The position numbers were made by a program, and so were the translations under genes. The notes beneath the pieces were generated by a model that was given only the letters and a program-made list of their open reading frames with translations, had not been told where the DNA came from and searched no databases. 6,045 nt of DNA. Origin: TMED14 sp041192685 (GTDB lineage: Bacteria; Bacteroidota; Bacteroidia; Flavobacteriales; Schleiferiaceae). The stretch covers positions 1-6,045 of the forward strand of contig JBEEMM010000086.1 of NCBI GenBank assembly GCA_041192685.1. The letters are read 5' to 3'. The number at the start of each line of letters is the position of its first letter. Within the stretch, counting starts at the first letter, position 1. This document shows, one piece after another, positions 1-6,045 of this stretch.

Positions 1-2136
1 TTCATCATCTGGATTTTCTGGCATGCGGTACTGGGATGGTTCCTGGTCCGCGGCGCAAAGACTTGGGAACACGGAACCATGACCGTCGTTGGCCTGGTGC
101 AGCTCGTGCTGACCAGCATGATTTTAGGCATTTACGTATTTGGAATTAAAATAGGCTCCAGCCCCTTTGTACTAATACGCGAACTGCCTGAAAACCTGGG
201 GCTTCCCTGGACCACCATCAAGGACTACATGATTCGCATTCCCGCCTTTCGCGACGGTCAAGGCCTGAACCCCCTGCTCCAAAACTACTGGATGGTCATT
301 CACCCGCCCACGCTTTTCTTAGGCTTTGCCGCCACGCTCCTGCCCTTTGCCTACGCCGTTGCCGGATGGATTGAGCGAAGGCCCTTAGAATGGGTAACGC
401 CCGCCCTACCCTGGGCCTACTTTGGAGTAGGCGTCTTGGGAACCGGAATCCTCATGGGTGGCGCTTGGGCCTACGAGGCACTGAGCTTTGGAGGCTTTTG
501 GGCCTGGGACCCCGTAGAAAACGCCTCGCTCGTTCCATGGATCACGCTGGTTGCCGCAGCCCACCTCATGTTCATTGTCAAGAAGAAGAAAACATCGGGC
601 GGACTCACCGCCATCATGGTAATGCTCTCCTTCCTATTGGTACTGTACAGCACCTTCTTGACCCGCAGCGGAGTTCTCGGAGACAGTTCGGTCCATTCCT
701 TTGTCGATTTGGGGCTCAACGGCCAGCTCCTGCTTTTACTCGGACTTTTCTCGGTCGGCAGCCTCATTCTGCTCCTGGCGCGCTGGCGCAGCCTACCGCG
801 AAGCAGCGCCGACGAAGCTTTTTCTTCCCGCGAATTTTGGCTGGTCATTGGCAGCCTGGTGCTCCTGATTAGCGCAGTGCAAATCTCCTTCAGCACGAGC
901 ATTCCGGTGCTCAACAAGCTCATTGGCCCCGATGGCCTGGTACCGATCCTTGGCGAAGCCATGGCGCCGCCTACCGACGTGTTTCGCCACTACCATTCCA
1001 TTCAAATACCTGTGGCTATTGTAGTTAGCCTATTTATGGCCATGGTTCCCTTCTTGCGTTGGGATTCCACGCCCAATGCCCTACTCAAGCGAATTCTGCC
1101 CTCCCTGCTGGTTTCTTTGGTTCTTGGCGGACTCGCCGCTTGGGGTTTGAAGTTTGACCAGCCGATGTACACTATTCTTTTGATCACCGGGGTGTTCGCC
1201 GCCCTATCAAATCTTGACCTTTGGCTCCGCTACCAGGGCGGAGGCTGGCGCAGCGGCGGGCAAGCTCTTGCCCACCTGGGCTTCGCCTTTATCTTGCTCG
1301 GAGCACTAATTAGCAATGGCAAAAAAGTGGCAATTAGCCAAAATCCTGTCTTTTTGCACAAGGACTTCCCGGCCAACGAGCACATTCTGATTCCGCTCGG
1401 AGACACGGTTTCGATGCACCCCTACTGGGTAGAATGGACCGGCGAACGCGTGGAAGGTCATTTTCAACTCTTTGATGTCAACTTCTACGGAACCGCAGAA
1501 GACCAAAGCCCCGGCAAAAAGCTGTTCTCACTGGCGCCCTATATTCAGATGAATCCGCGCATGGGCAATGTGCGCGAGCCGTCGACCAAGCACTACTGGG
1601 ACCGCGACGTGTACACCTATGTGAGTTTTGCCGACATGCGGAGCCCCGAAGAGAAGGCCAGCGGTTGGGCCGAGGAGATGGACGCGACCATGGGCCGCGG
1701 GGAGGAAGTATTTGTGTTTGAAGAGTACATGATGCGTTGCGACAGCATCATAGTTAAAAGCGCTCAAATGATCGAAGAAACGGGCGACCTTGCCACCCTT
1801 GACATGGCTGCAAAACTCACGCTCAAGCACATGGACGGCCGCAAAGAAACCATCGAAGTACCCTACGCAGTGCGTGGCAACGAGGCCTCACCGGGAGAAG
1901 CGGAATTCGTGAATCTAGGAGTTAAGGTGCGCTTTGATGGGGTTTCTGACGAGCCCGGGCGATTCAAAATGAAGTTCTGGCGCAAGGCGCCCGAAGAGCA
2001 GGAGTTCATTCTTCTTCAGGCCTTTATCTTCCCCTACATCAATGTGCTCTGGCTGGGCGTCGTGCTTATGGCCGTCGGAACCGCTTTGGCCGTTGCCAAG
2101 CGAATTGCCGGACCCAAACCTGCCCCTAAGCCATGA
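1..2136 (+). CDS. ccmF: Cytochrome c-type biogenesis protein CcmF (haem lyase subunit), 5' partial
   Basis: CcmF is the large inner-membrane subunit of the System I cytochrome c maturation haem lyase. It takes haem from holo-CcmE and attaches it to apocytochrome c in the periplasm. The frame is open from base 1, so the ATG at 79 is internal. The visible start (FIIWIFW) matches the segment just after the family's WGxxEGS motif; by comparison with E. coli about 95 residues lie upstream. 711 residues are visible. Seen: the periplasmic haem histidine in IHPP (codon 301-303), the WWD-type motif GGFWAWDPVENASLVPW (490-540), a membrane histidine (562-564), the second periplasmic histidine in TRSGVLGDSSVH (694-696) and the second membrane histidine in LAHLG (1273-1275), so all four expected histidines are present. 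Many hydrophobic helices precede a long periplasmic domain (about 1320-2010), followed by a last helix (about 2029-2090) and a Lys/Pro-rich tail. The stop overlaps the next start by 4 bases. Family call is very secure. Confidence 0.96.
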   Translation, partial: FIIWIFWHAVLGWFLVRGAKTWEHGTMTVVGLVQLVLTSMILGIYVFGIKIGSSPFVLIRELPENLGLPWTTIKDYMIRIPAFRDGQGLNPLLQNYWMVIHPPTLFLGFAATLLPFAYAVAGWIERRPLEWVTPALPWAYFGVGVLGTGILMGGAWAYEALSFGGFWAWDPVENASLVPWITLVAAAHLMFIVKKKKTSGGLTAIMVMLSFLLVLYSTFLTRSGVLGDSSVHSFVDLGLNGQLLLLLGLFSVGSLILLLARWRSLPRSSADEAFSSREFWLVIGSLVLLISAVQISFSTSIPVLNKLIGPDGLVPILGEAMAPPTDVFRHYHSIQIPVAIVVSLFMAMVPFLRWDSTPNALLKRILPSLLVSLVLGGLAAWGLKFDQPMYTILLITGVFAALSNLDLWLRYQGGGWRSGGQALAHLGFAFILLGALISNGKKVAISQNPVFLHKDFPANEHILIPLGDTVSMHPYWVEWTGERVEGHFQLFDVNFYGTAEDQSPGKKLFSLAPYIQMNPRMGNVREPSTKHYWDRDVYTYVSFADMRSPEEKASGWAEEMDATMGRGEEVFVFEEYMMRCDSIIVKSAQMIEETGDLATLDMAAKLTLKHMDGRKETIEVPYAVRGNEASPGEAEFVNLGVKVRFDGVSDEPGRFKMKFWRKAPEEQEFILLQAFIFPYINVLWLGVVLMAVGTALAVAKRIAGPKPAPKP

Positions 2137-2819
2137 TTCATGTGGTAGGCCGGGGCCGTGTAGGCCTAGCGCTTGCCCAGTCTTTGCCTGGATCCCAATT
2201 GCATTCGGGGCGTGATTTTAAGGGCATAAGCGGATTAACTCCTCAAGACACCGTTTTGCTTGCGGTGCCCGATGCCGCGATTGCAGGGCTTTCTAAGCTG
2301 CTCGAGGGGAGTCAAGGGGTTAGGCTGCACTGCGCAGGGAGCGTAGCCCTTACCGACTTAGGCGCGGGATCATGCGGTGTATTTTACCCGATGGTTTCGT
2401 TTACAACGAGTCCTAACTGGGCTGAGGTACCCATTTTTGCCGAGGCTAGCGACTCCGCTGCCAAGACAGCCATCGAGGCCCTAGGCGCATTGCTTGGTTG
2501 TCCGCCGGCCGCATGGACGGACTCCGAAAAACGCGCTCAGTACCACCTCGGAGCGGTGTTTGCCAACAACTTTAGCAACCATGTTATTGCCTTGCTCCAG
2601 TCCTACTGCGCTCAGACCGGGCTCAACCCCCATGCCTACGAAGCCATGGTCCGCTCGACCCTAGAAGCGGCCGCAGCAGGCGACGCGAAATCCCTGCAAA
2701 CAGGGCCAGCCAGCCGCGCGGACCAAATAACATTGGACCGGCACATGGATCTACTCCCCGAGGAGTTGAGGTCCATTTATCGAGCCTTAAGCCAGTCCAT
2801 TCAGGGCACTTTACCATGA
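2133..2819 (+). CDS. DUF2520 Rossmann-like oxidoreductase-type protein
   Basis: This is a 228-residue protein of the DUF2520 family, which pairs an N-terminal Rossmann-like NAD(P)-binding domain with a helical C-terminal domain resembling 6-phosphogluconate dehydrogenase and ProC-type reductases. No reaction is established for it. Seen: a dinucleotide-binding turn GRGRVG at residues 6-11 after a first beta strand, the strand VLLAVPDAAI (41-50), HCAGS (66-70; HTSGS is usual), GVFYPMVSF (82-90), the helix HLGAVFANNFSNH (138-150) and the family signature QTGPASRAD (189-197) followed by T200 and H204. It is compact compared with the roughly 255 residues I expect, mostly through short loops in the Rossmann half. 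The ATG at 2133 lies in an ATGA overlap with the ccmF stop, and its own stop forms ATGA with the next gene, so translational coupling on both sides is likely. Cytoplasmic, with no signal peptide. Family call is firm; substrate is unknown. Confidence 0.88.
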   Translation: MIHVVGRGRVGLALAQSLPGSQLHSGRDFKGISGLTPQDTVLLAVPDAAIAGLSKLLEGSQGVRLHCAGSVALTDLGAGSCGVFYPMVSFTTSPNWAEVPIFAEASDSAAKTAIEALGALLGCPPAAWTDSEKRAQYHLGAVFANNFSNHVIALLQSYCAQTGLNPHAYEAMVRSTLEAAAAGDAKSLQTGPASRADQITLDRHMDLLPEELRSIYRALSQSIQGTLP

Positions 2820-3334
2820 ACTACAAAACAAAGCTGCATCAAATTAAGGCCATGGCCTTTGACGTAGACGGGGTATTTACCACCGGAATCGTTCAGCTCT
2901 TGCCCAACCAAGACCCCATACGCTCCTTTCACAGCCGCGACGGCTATGCCGTGCAGGCAGCAGTCAGGCAGGGCTACCTCGTCGCCGCCATAACCGGAGG
3001 AAGGTCCGAAACCGTCAAAGACAGCCTAAAAGCCCTTGGGATACAGGATGTTTGGCTCGCTTCCCGCCACAAAATTGAGGCCTACGAAGAATGGCTTGCT
3101 CGCTACGATCTGCGCGACGAAGAGGTTCTCTACATGGGCGACGACCTTCCTGACACCGAAGTACTTCTGCGCGCCGGACTTTCATGCTGCCCGCATGATG
3201 CGGCCCCTGAGATTCGCGCCCTAGTGGACTACGTATCTCCAATAGACGGCGGCAAAGGCTGCGTCCGCGAAGTGATGGAGCAGGTTATGCGCGTTCAGGG
3301 CAAGTGGAACCTCCCGGAATTCCGAAACTGGTGA
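2816..3334 (+). CDS. kdsC: KdsC-like HAD phosphatase (3-deoxy-D-manno-octulosonate 8-phosphate phosphatase)
   Basis: This 172-residue cytoplasmic HAD-superfamily phosphatase belongs to the capless KdsC group. KdsC hydrolyses Kdo-8-phosphate to Kdo, the inner-core sugar of lipopolysaccharide. Seen: motif I FDVDGVFTTG (nucleophile D16, acid/base D18), SRDGYAV (40-46), motif II TGGRS with T60, motif III lysine K86, motif IV GDDLPD (108-113) and the C-terminal GGKGCVREV (145-153). The last residues, QGK plus nine more, match E. coli KdsC in layout; that tail is known to close over the active site. E. coli KdsC is 188 residues. The loop before K86 reads WLASRHK where E. coli has YQGQSNK, so a related phosphosugar substrate is possible. 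No kdsA, kdsB or kdsD is visible nearby. It starts at an ATGA overlap with the DUF2520 gene and its TGA overlaps the likely GTG start of maf. The family is secure; the exact substrate is inferred. Confidence 0.88.
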   Translation: MNYKTKLHQIKAMAFDVDGVFTTGIVQLLPNQDPIRSFHSRDGYAVQAAVRQGYLVAAITGGRSETVKDSLKALGIQDVWLASRHKIEAYEEWLARYDLRDEEVLYMGDDLPDTEVLLRAGLSCCPHDAAPEIRALVDYVSPIDGGKGCVREVMEQVMRVQGKWNLPEFRNW

Positions 3335-3927
3335 AGCGCCTACCCTACGTTTTAAAAGGCTCGCTGGTTTTGGGCAGTGCCTCGCCCCGCCGAAGCGAAC
3401 TCCTTGGAGTGCTGGGCATTCCCTTCGTAGTGCGAACGAGCGATTCAGACGAGTCCGCTCCCGAGGGACTTAGCGAGAGCGAAACAGTGTGCCATGTGGC
3501 CCGGCAAAAAGCAGAAGCCCTGCTGCCTAGCCTACAGCCAGGCGAGGTTTTACTCACTGCCGATACCGAGGTTTGGTTTCAGGGGCGGCGCTTTGGAAAG
3601 CCCCAGAACCTCGAGCATGCCGTGCAGATGCTGCTTGAACTTAGCGGTCAGACCCATAAGGTAATCACGGCCCTGTGGGCTACCGACGCAGTGACTTGGT
3701 CGAGCGCAGAGTCCACGGCCTTGGTGACGTTTAAACCGGTGGACGAAAGATTTATAAGGTACTACGTCGAGCACTTTAAGCCCCTCGACAAGGCCGGTGC
3801 CTACGGTGCACAAGAATGGTTTGGCCACCTCGCCATAGACCGTATCGAGGGAACTTTTGACAACGTGAAAGGCCTCCCACTCGACGCAGTAATTGCGGCC
3901 TTAGAGCCCTGGCTGGAGTCCGCATAA
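3331..3927 (+). CDS. maf: Maf family nucleotide pyrophosphatase (septum formation inhibitor-like)
   Basis: Maf proteins hydrolyse non-canonical or pool nucleotides such as dTTP, UTP or m7GTP to monophosphates, and overexpression blocks septation in some bacteria. From GTG 3331 the product has 198 residues. Seen: the phosphate-binding N terminus LGSASPRRSELL (14-25), SDSDES with the conserved glutamate E41, ARQKAEA with K60, ADTE with the catalytic aspartate D78, FGKP with K90, SGQTHKVITAL (105-115), DKAGAYGAQ (153-161) and VKGLPL (179-184). GAYGAQ resembles the dTTP/UTP-type (YhdE) branch more than the YceF branch. The frame also allows a GTG at 3304, but that adds nine residues (MEPPGIPKL) before the usual start of the fold and would overlap the KdsC tail by 31 bases. 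GTG 3331 gives a GTGA overlap with the upstream stop, the same junction as the two before it, so I prefer it. Function is strong; the start is fairly sure. Confidence 0.92.
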   Translation: MKRLPYVLKGSLVLGSASPRRSELLGVLGIPFVVRTSDSDESAPEGLSESETVCHVARQKAEALLPSLQPGEVLLTADTEVWFQGRRFGKPQNLEHAVQMLLELSGQTHKVITALWATDAVTWSSAESTALVTFKPVDERFIRYYVEHFKPLDKAGAYGAQEWFGHLAIDRIEGTFDNVKGLPLDAVIAALEPWLESA

Positions 3928-3946
3928 GTCGATATTTTGAGCGATA

Positions 3947-5374
3947 TTGCGCGCTGTGATCCGCGCCCTTAGCCCCCTTATTTTTTTAATCGTCGCCCTG
4001 GTGTTCAACGTTCAGTTGTACGGCGACCGGAGCCTTGAAGGCAGCAACCAACTCATTCTGTTGGCTTCGGCCGGAATCGCCGCTCTTTTAGCGCCTAAAA
4101 ATCGTAAAAGGCATCTTTGGAAGGGGATTGAGACGACCATTTCTGACTCGACCAAGGCCATTTTAATTCTGCTGATGGTGGGTGCCTTGGCCGGAGCATG
4201 GATGGTCAGCGGAATCATACCCACCCTTATCGTTTACGGACTTAAAATATTAAGCCCCAAGACATTCTTAGTATCGGCTGCCGTTTTATGTTCCTTGGTT
4301 AGTCTGGCAACTGGCTCGTCATGGTCTACGTCGGCAACTATTGGAATTGCACTCATGGGCATTGGTCAAAGTCTTGGTATTCCTGCGGGATGGATTGCTG
4401 GAGCCGTAATTTCAGGAGCCTACTTTGGCGATAAAATGTCCCCCGTTAGCGATACTACCAACATAGCGGCTACCATGGCTGGCGCAGAGTTGACGGACCA
4501 TATTCGCCACATGATTTGGACCTCGGGGCCTGCAATTCTGATTGCTTTTTTGGTTTTTGGCATTAAAGGACTGTCTGCAAACGATGCCGGCGACCTCAGC
4601 CAAATTGCCCAGATTACCGAATTACTCAATGCGAAATTCACCATAAGCCCATGGCTCATACTGGTACCCCTAGCAAGCATTGCCCTCATTGTACTCAAGG
4701 TTGACGCCCTTGCCGCGATGGGAATTGGAACGCTCGCCGGCGTCTTAGCTGCTAACTTGGTGCAGCCTCAAATTATTGCAGAAATAGCAGGACACAACGG
4801 AGCCTCGGCCTGGTATGAAGGAAGCATGCAGGCCCTGTATGGCAGCAGCCAAATTTCCATCGACCATCCTGTACTCTCGGAGCTGCTCAAAGGCAAAGGA
4901 ATGTCGGGCATGCTGGGCACCGTCTGGTTGATTCTTTGCGCCCTGACCTTTGGCGGAATCATGGACGCTGCTGGCTTTTTAAGTACCCTGACGCAGGCTC
5001 TTCTGCGTTTTGCACGCGGCACTGCAGGCCTCATTGGAGCGACCCTTGCCTCCTGCGGAATTCTCAACTTGACCGCCTCGGACCAATACTTGGCCATTGT
5101 TGTTCCCGGAAGGATGTTCAAAAAGGCGTACGAAGATCAGGGACTTAAACCCGAGAATCTTTCTCGCGCCCTAGAGGATTCCGGAACCGTAACCTCTGCC
5201 CTTGTACCCTGGAACACCTGCGGCGCCTACCAAAGCAGCGTACTCGGCGTTGCCACCGGAGACTATTTTATGTACGCTATTTTCAATTGGACCAGCCCGC
5301 TCATCAGCATGCTGCTCGCCCTCACGGGATGGAAGATTACCAAAATTTCTTCTGACGCATCCAAAAAACCATAG
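3947..5374 (+). CDS. nhaC: NhaC family Na+/H+ antiporter
   Basis: This is an inner-membrane secondary transporter of the NhaC family, which exchanges Na+ for H+ for pH and sodium homeostasis; some relatives (MleN) couple this to malate/lactate exchange. The 475-residue length is normal. Seen: an N-terminal hydrophobic helix without a cleavage site, AWMVSGIIPTLIVYGLKILSP (84-104), LATGSSWSTSAT (120-131), the core signature SGAYFGDKMSPVSDTTN (156-172), HIRHM (185-189), and in the second half TASDQYLAIVVPGRMF (376-391) and DSGTVTSALVPWNTCGAY (411-428), with about a dozen hydrophobic segments. There is no in-frame ATG near the front. A TGA lies at 3938-3940, so the start is TTG 3947 or GTG 3956; a GAG five bases before the TTG slightly favours the former. 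It follows maf by 19 bases and may be read through from that operon. Its tail overlaps corA. Substrate within the family is not decided by sequence alone. Confidence 0.93.
   Translation: MRAVIRALSPLIFLIVALVFNVQLYGDRSLEGSNQLILLASAGIAALLAPKNRKRHLWKGIETTISDSTKAILILLMVGALAGAWMVSGIIPTLIVYGLKILSPKTFLVSAAVLCSLVSLATGSSWSTSATIGIALMGIGQSLGIPAGWIAGAVISGAYFGDKMSPVSDTTNIAATMAGAELTDHIRHMIWTSGPAILIAFLVFGIKGLSANDAGDLSQIAQITELLNAKFTISPWLILVPLASIALIVLKVDALAAMGIGTLAGVLAANLVQPQIIAEIAGHNGASAWYEGSMQALYGSSQISIDHPVLSELLKGKGMSGMLGTVWLILCALTFGGIMDAAGFLSTLTQALLRFARGTAGLIGATLASCGILNLTASDQYLAIVVPGRMFKKAYEDQGLKPENLSRALEDSGTVTSALVPWNTCGAYQSSVLGVATGDYFMYAIFNWTSPLISMLLALTGWKITKISSDASKKP
5337..5374. other. Convergent coding overlap of the nhaC and corA 3' ends
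   Basis: The last 38 bases of nhaC on the plus strand are also the last 38 bases of corA on the minus strand. Here nhaC encodes its polar tail (TKISSDASKKP) and corA its tail (MRQKKFW), so both use flexible, weakly constrained C termini. There is no room for a separate bidirectional terminator between the genes, and I see no GC-rich hairpin with a T-run within the overlap or close by. Confidence 0.9.
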
Positions 5375-6045
5375 ATGCAGCCACAAGGGCCATCAGAATC
5401 AGAACCATCGGATAGCCCAAAGCCCAATCCAGTTCGGGCATCGATTTAAAGTTCATGCCATAAAGACCAACAATGAACGTTAGGGGCAAGAAAATCGCCG
5501 AAAAAACGGTCAAGGTTCGTACTACTTCGTTCGTTCGCTGACCCACAGAAGATAAGTATAGGTTTTCAAGAGAGTCTAAAAGGCTGCGGTGAGAATCCAT
5601 GCGCTCGTGAAGTGCCTGGACTTTACCCCGAACGTCGCGCAGATAGGGAAGATTTTCACGCTTGAATAAAGGATGAGCCGAGGACTCTAAGGAACCTATG
5701 GCTTCTCGCAAAGGGGTTAGGCGACGACGCACCTGATTCAGTTGCCTCTTAATACTTAAAATTCTAATCACCATGCGCTGACTTGGCCGATGCACTAATT
5801 CAATTTCAAGCTCACTAAGTACCTCATCCAATCGTTCAAAATACTGGTCATAAAGCCTTAGTAATGAGTCAACAAGGCGTATGAACAAATAGTCCGGTCC
5901 TTTAGTCCGAATTAAACCGAGATTGCTCTGGATGCGACCTGATACCTCTTCAAAAACTCCATCAATCTGGATAGTTATAACTCCATGCTGGTGCAGGACC
6001 AAGCCCTGGCGGCGGTGGGGGAACTTGAGCGAATCGACCTGGGTT
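5337..6045 (-). CDS. corA: CorA family magnesium/cobalt transporter, 5' partial
   Basis: CorA is a pentameric inner-membrane channel for Mg2+ and Co2+ with a large N-terminal cytoplasmic domain and two C-terminal membrane helices. The frame is open from the window edge to TAA at 5339-5337, giving 235 visible residues. The TTG at 6002-6000 is probably internal, because homology to Thermotoga maritima CorA continues upstream of it. About 115 N-terminal residues should lie beyond the window. Seen: PDYLFIRLVDSLL, the long charged pore helix, NLPYLRDV, LYLSSVGQRTNEVV, the first membrane helix LTVFSAIFLPLTFIVGLYGMNF with the diagnostic GMN filter (5451-5459), MPEL in the loop, the second helix and the basic end RQKKFW. 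From GMN to the C terminus there are 40 residues, the same as in the Thermotoga protein. It is convergent with nhaC, and most of it is AT-richer than the plus-strand genes. Family call is very secure. Confidence 0.95.
   Translation of the reverse strand, partial: TQVDSLKFPHRRQGLVLHQHGVITIQIDGVFEEVSGRIQSNLGLIRTKGPDYLFIRLVDSLLRLYDQYFERLDEVLSELEIELVHRPSQRMVIRILSIKRQLNQVRRRLTPLREAIGSLESSAHPLFKRENLPYLRDVRGKVQALHERMDSHRSLLDSLENLYLSSVGQRTNEVVRTLTVFSAIFLPLTFIVGLYGMNFKSMPELDWALGYPMVLILMALVAASMVFWMRQKKFW

Noticed and set aside
79..81. ATG at 79 as the start of ccmF.
   Set aside because: The frame is open upstream to base 1 and the 26 upstream codons encode a recognisable CcmF membrane segment, so the true start is outside the window.
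471..962. 163-residue open frame on the minus strand opposite ccmF, and a 160-residue plus-strand frame at 390-872.
   Set aside because: Both lie entirely within the strongly conserved WWD and histidine region of ccmF, have low-complexity Arg/Ser/Pro-rich translations and resemble no family; they are shadows of a GC-rich gene.
3930..3948. Direct repeat CGATATT (3930-3936 and 3942-3948) and a TATTTTG stretch just before nhaC, as a possible operator or Bacteroidota promoter.
   Set aside because: The repeat is only 7 bases and its second copy runs into the likely TTG start. The TATTTTG is one base short of the TAnnTTTG -7 consensus and would put the transcript start at the start codon.
5305..5314. 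10-base palindrome CAGCATGCTG near the nhaC end as a terminator.
   Set aside because: It has no loop and no T-run on either strand, and it encodes part of a conserved-looking nhaC membrane segment.
5985..6045. A plus-strand frame starting ATG 5985 (MLVQDQALAAVGELERIDLG) open to the window end, in a GC-rich stretch.
   Set aside because: CorA homology on the minus strand continues through at least part of this stretch (QGLVLHQHGVITIQ aligns with the VSLILTKNCVLMFQ region of Thermotoga CorA), and the minus frame stays open to the edge.

Overview
The window looks like an ordinary chromosomal segment from a member of the Bacteroidota. The evidence is the Bacteroidota-style CcmF, which has a long periplasmic C-terminal domain, and the gene order DUF2520 protein, KdsC-like phosphatase, Maf, which I recall as common in that phylum. 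Two or three lines hand-counted per region give about 55-60% GC for the first four genes, about 50% for nhaC and about 40-45% for most of corA. That GC is high for a typical flavobacterium, so I do not name a genus.

Layout: six genes fill nearly all of the window and two run off its ends. On the plus strand are ccmF (1-2136, 5' end missing), a DUF2520 Rossmann-like protein (2133-2819), a KdsC-like HAD phosphatase (2816-3334), maf (best start GTG 3331, end 3927) and, after a 19-base gap, an NhaC-family Na+/H+ antiporter (3947-5374). On the minus strand is corA (5337-6045, 5' end missing), whose 3' end overlaps that of nhaC by 38 bases. No intergenic stretch is longer than about 20 bases. I see no tRNA, rRNA, CRISPR array, insertion sequence, phage gene or convincing terminator.

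How the genes relate: the first four are joined by three successive 4-base stop/start overlaps (ATGA, ATGA, GTGA), the hallmark of a translationally coupled operon. Their jobs differ: cytochrome c haem attachment, an unknown NAD(P)-type function, Kdo (lipopolysaccharide inner-core sugar) synthesis, and nucleotide-pool or cell-division control. They look like a co-expressed envelope and housekeeping cluster rather than one pathway. NhaC and CorA are inner-membrane ion transporters (Na+/H+ and Mg2+/Co2+).

I looked for an undescribed system and did not find one. The points worth a second look are modest: the maf start, the coupled quartet, the convergent tail overlap, the composition drop in corA, the enlarged CcmF periplasmic domain, a divergent substrate loop in the KdsC-like protein and the compact, uncharacterised DUF2520 protein.
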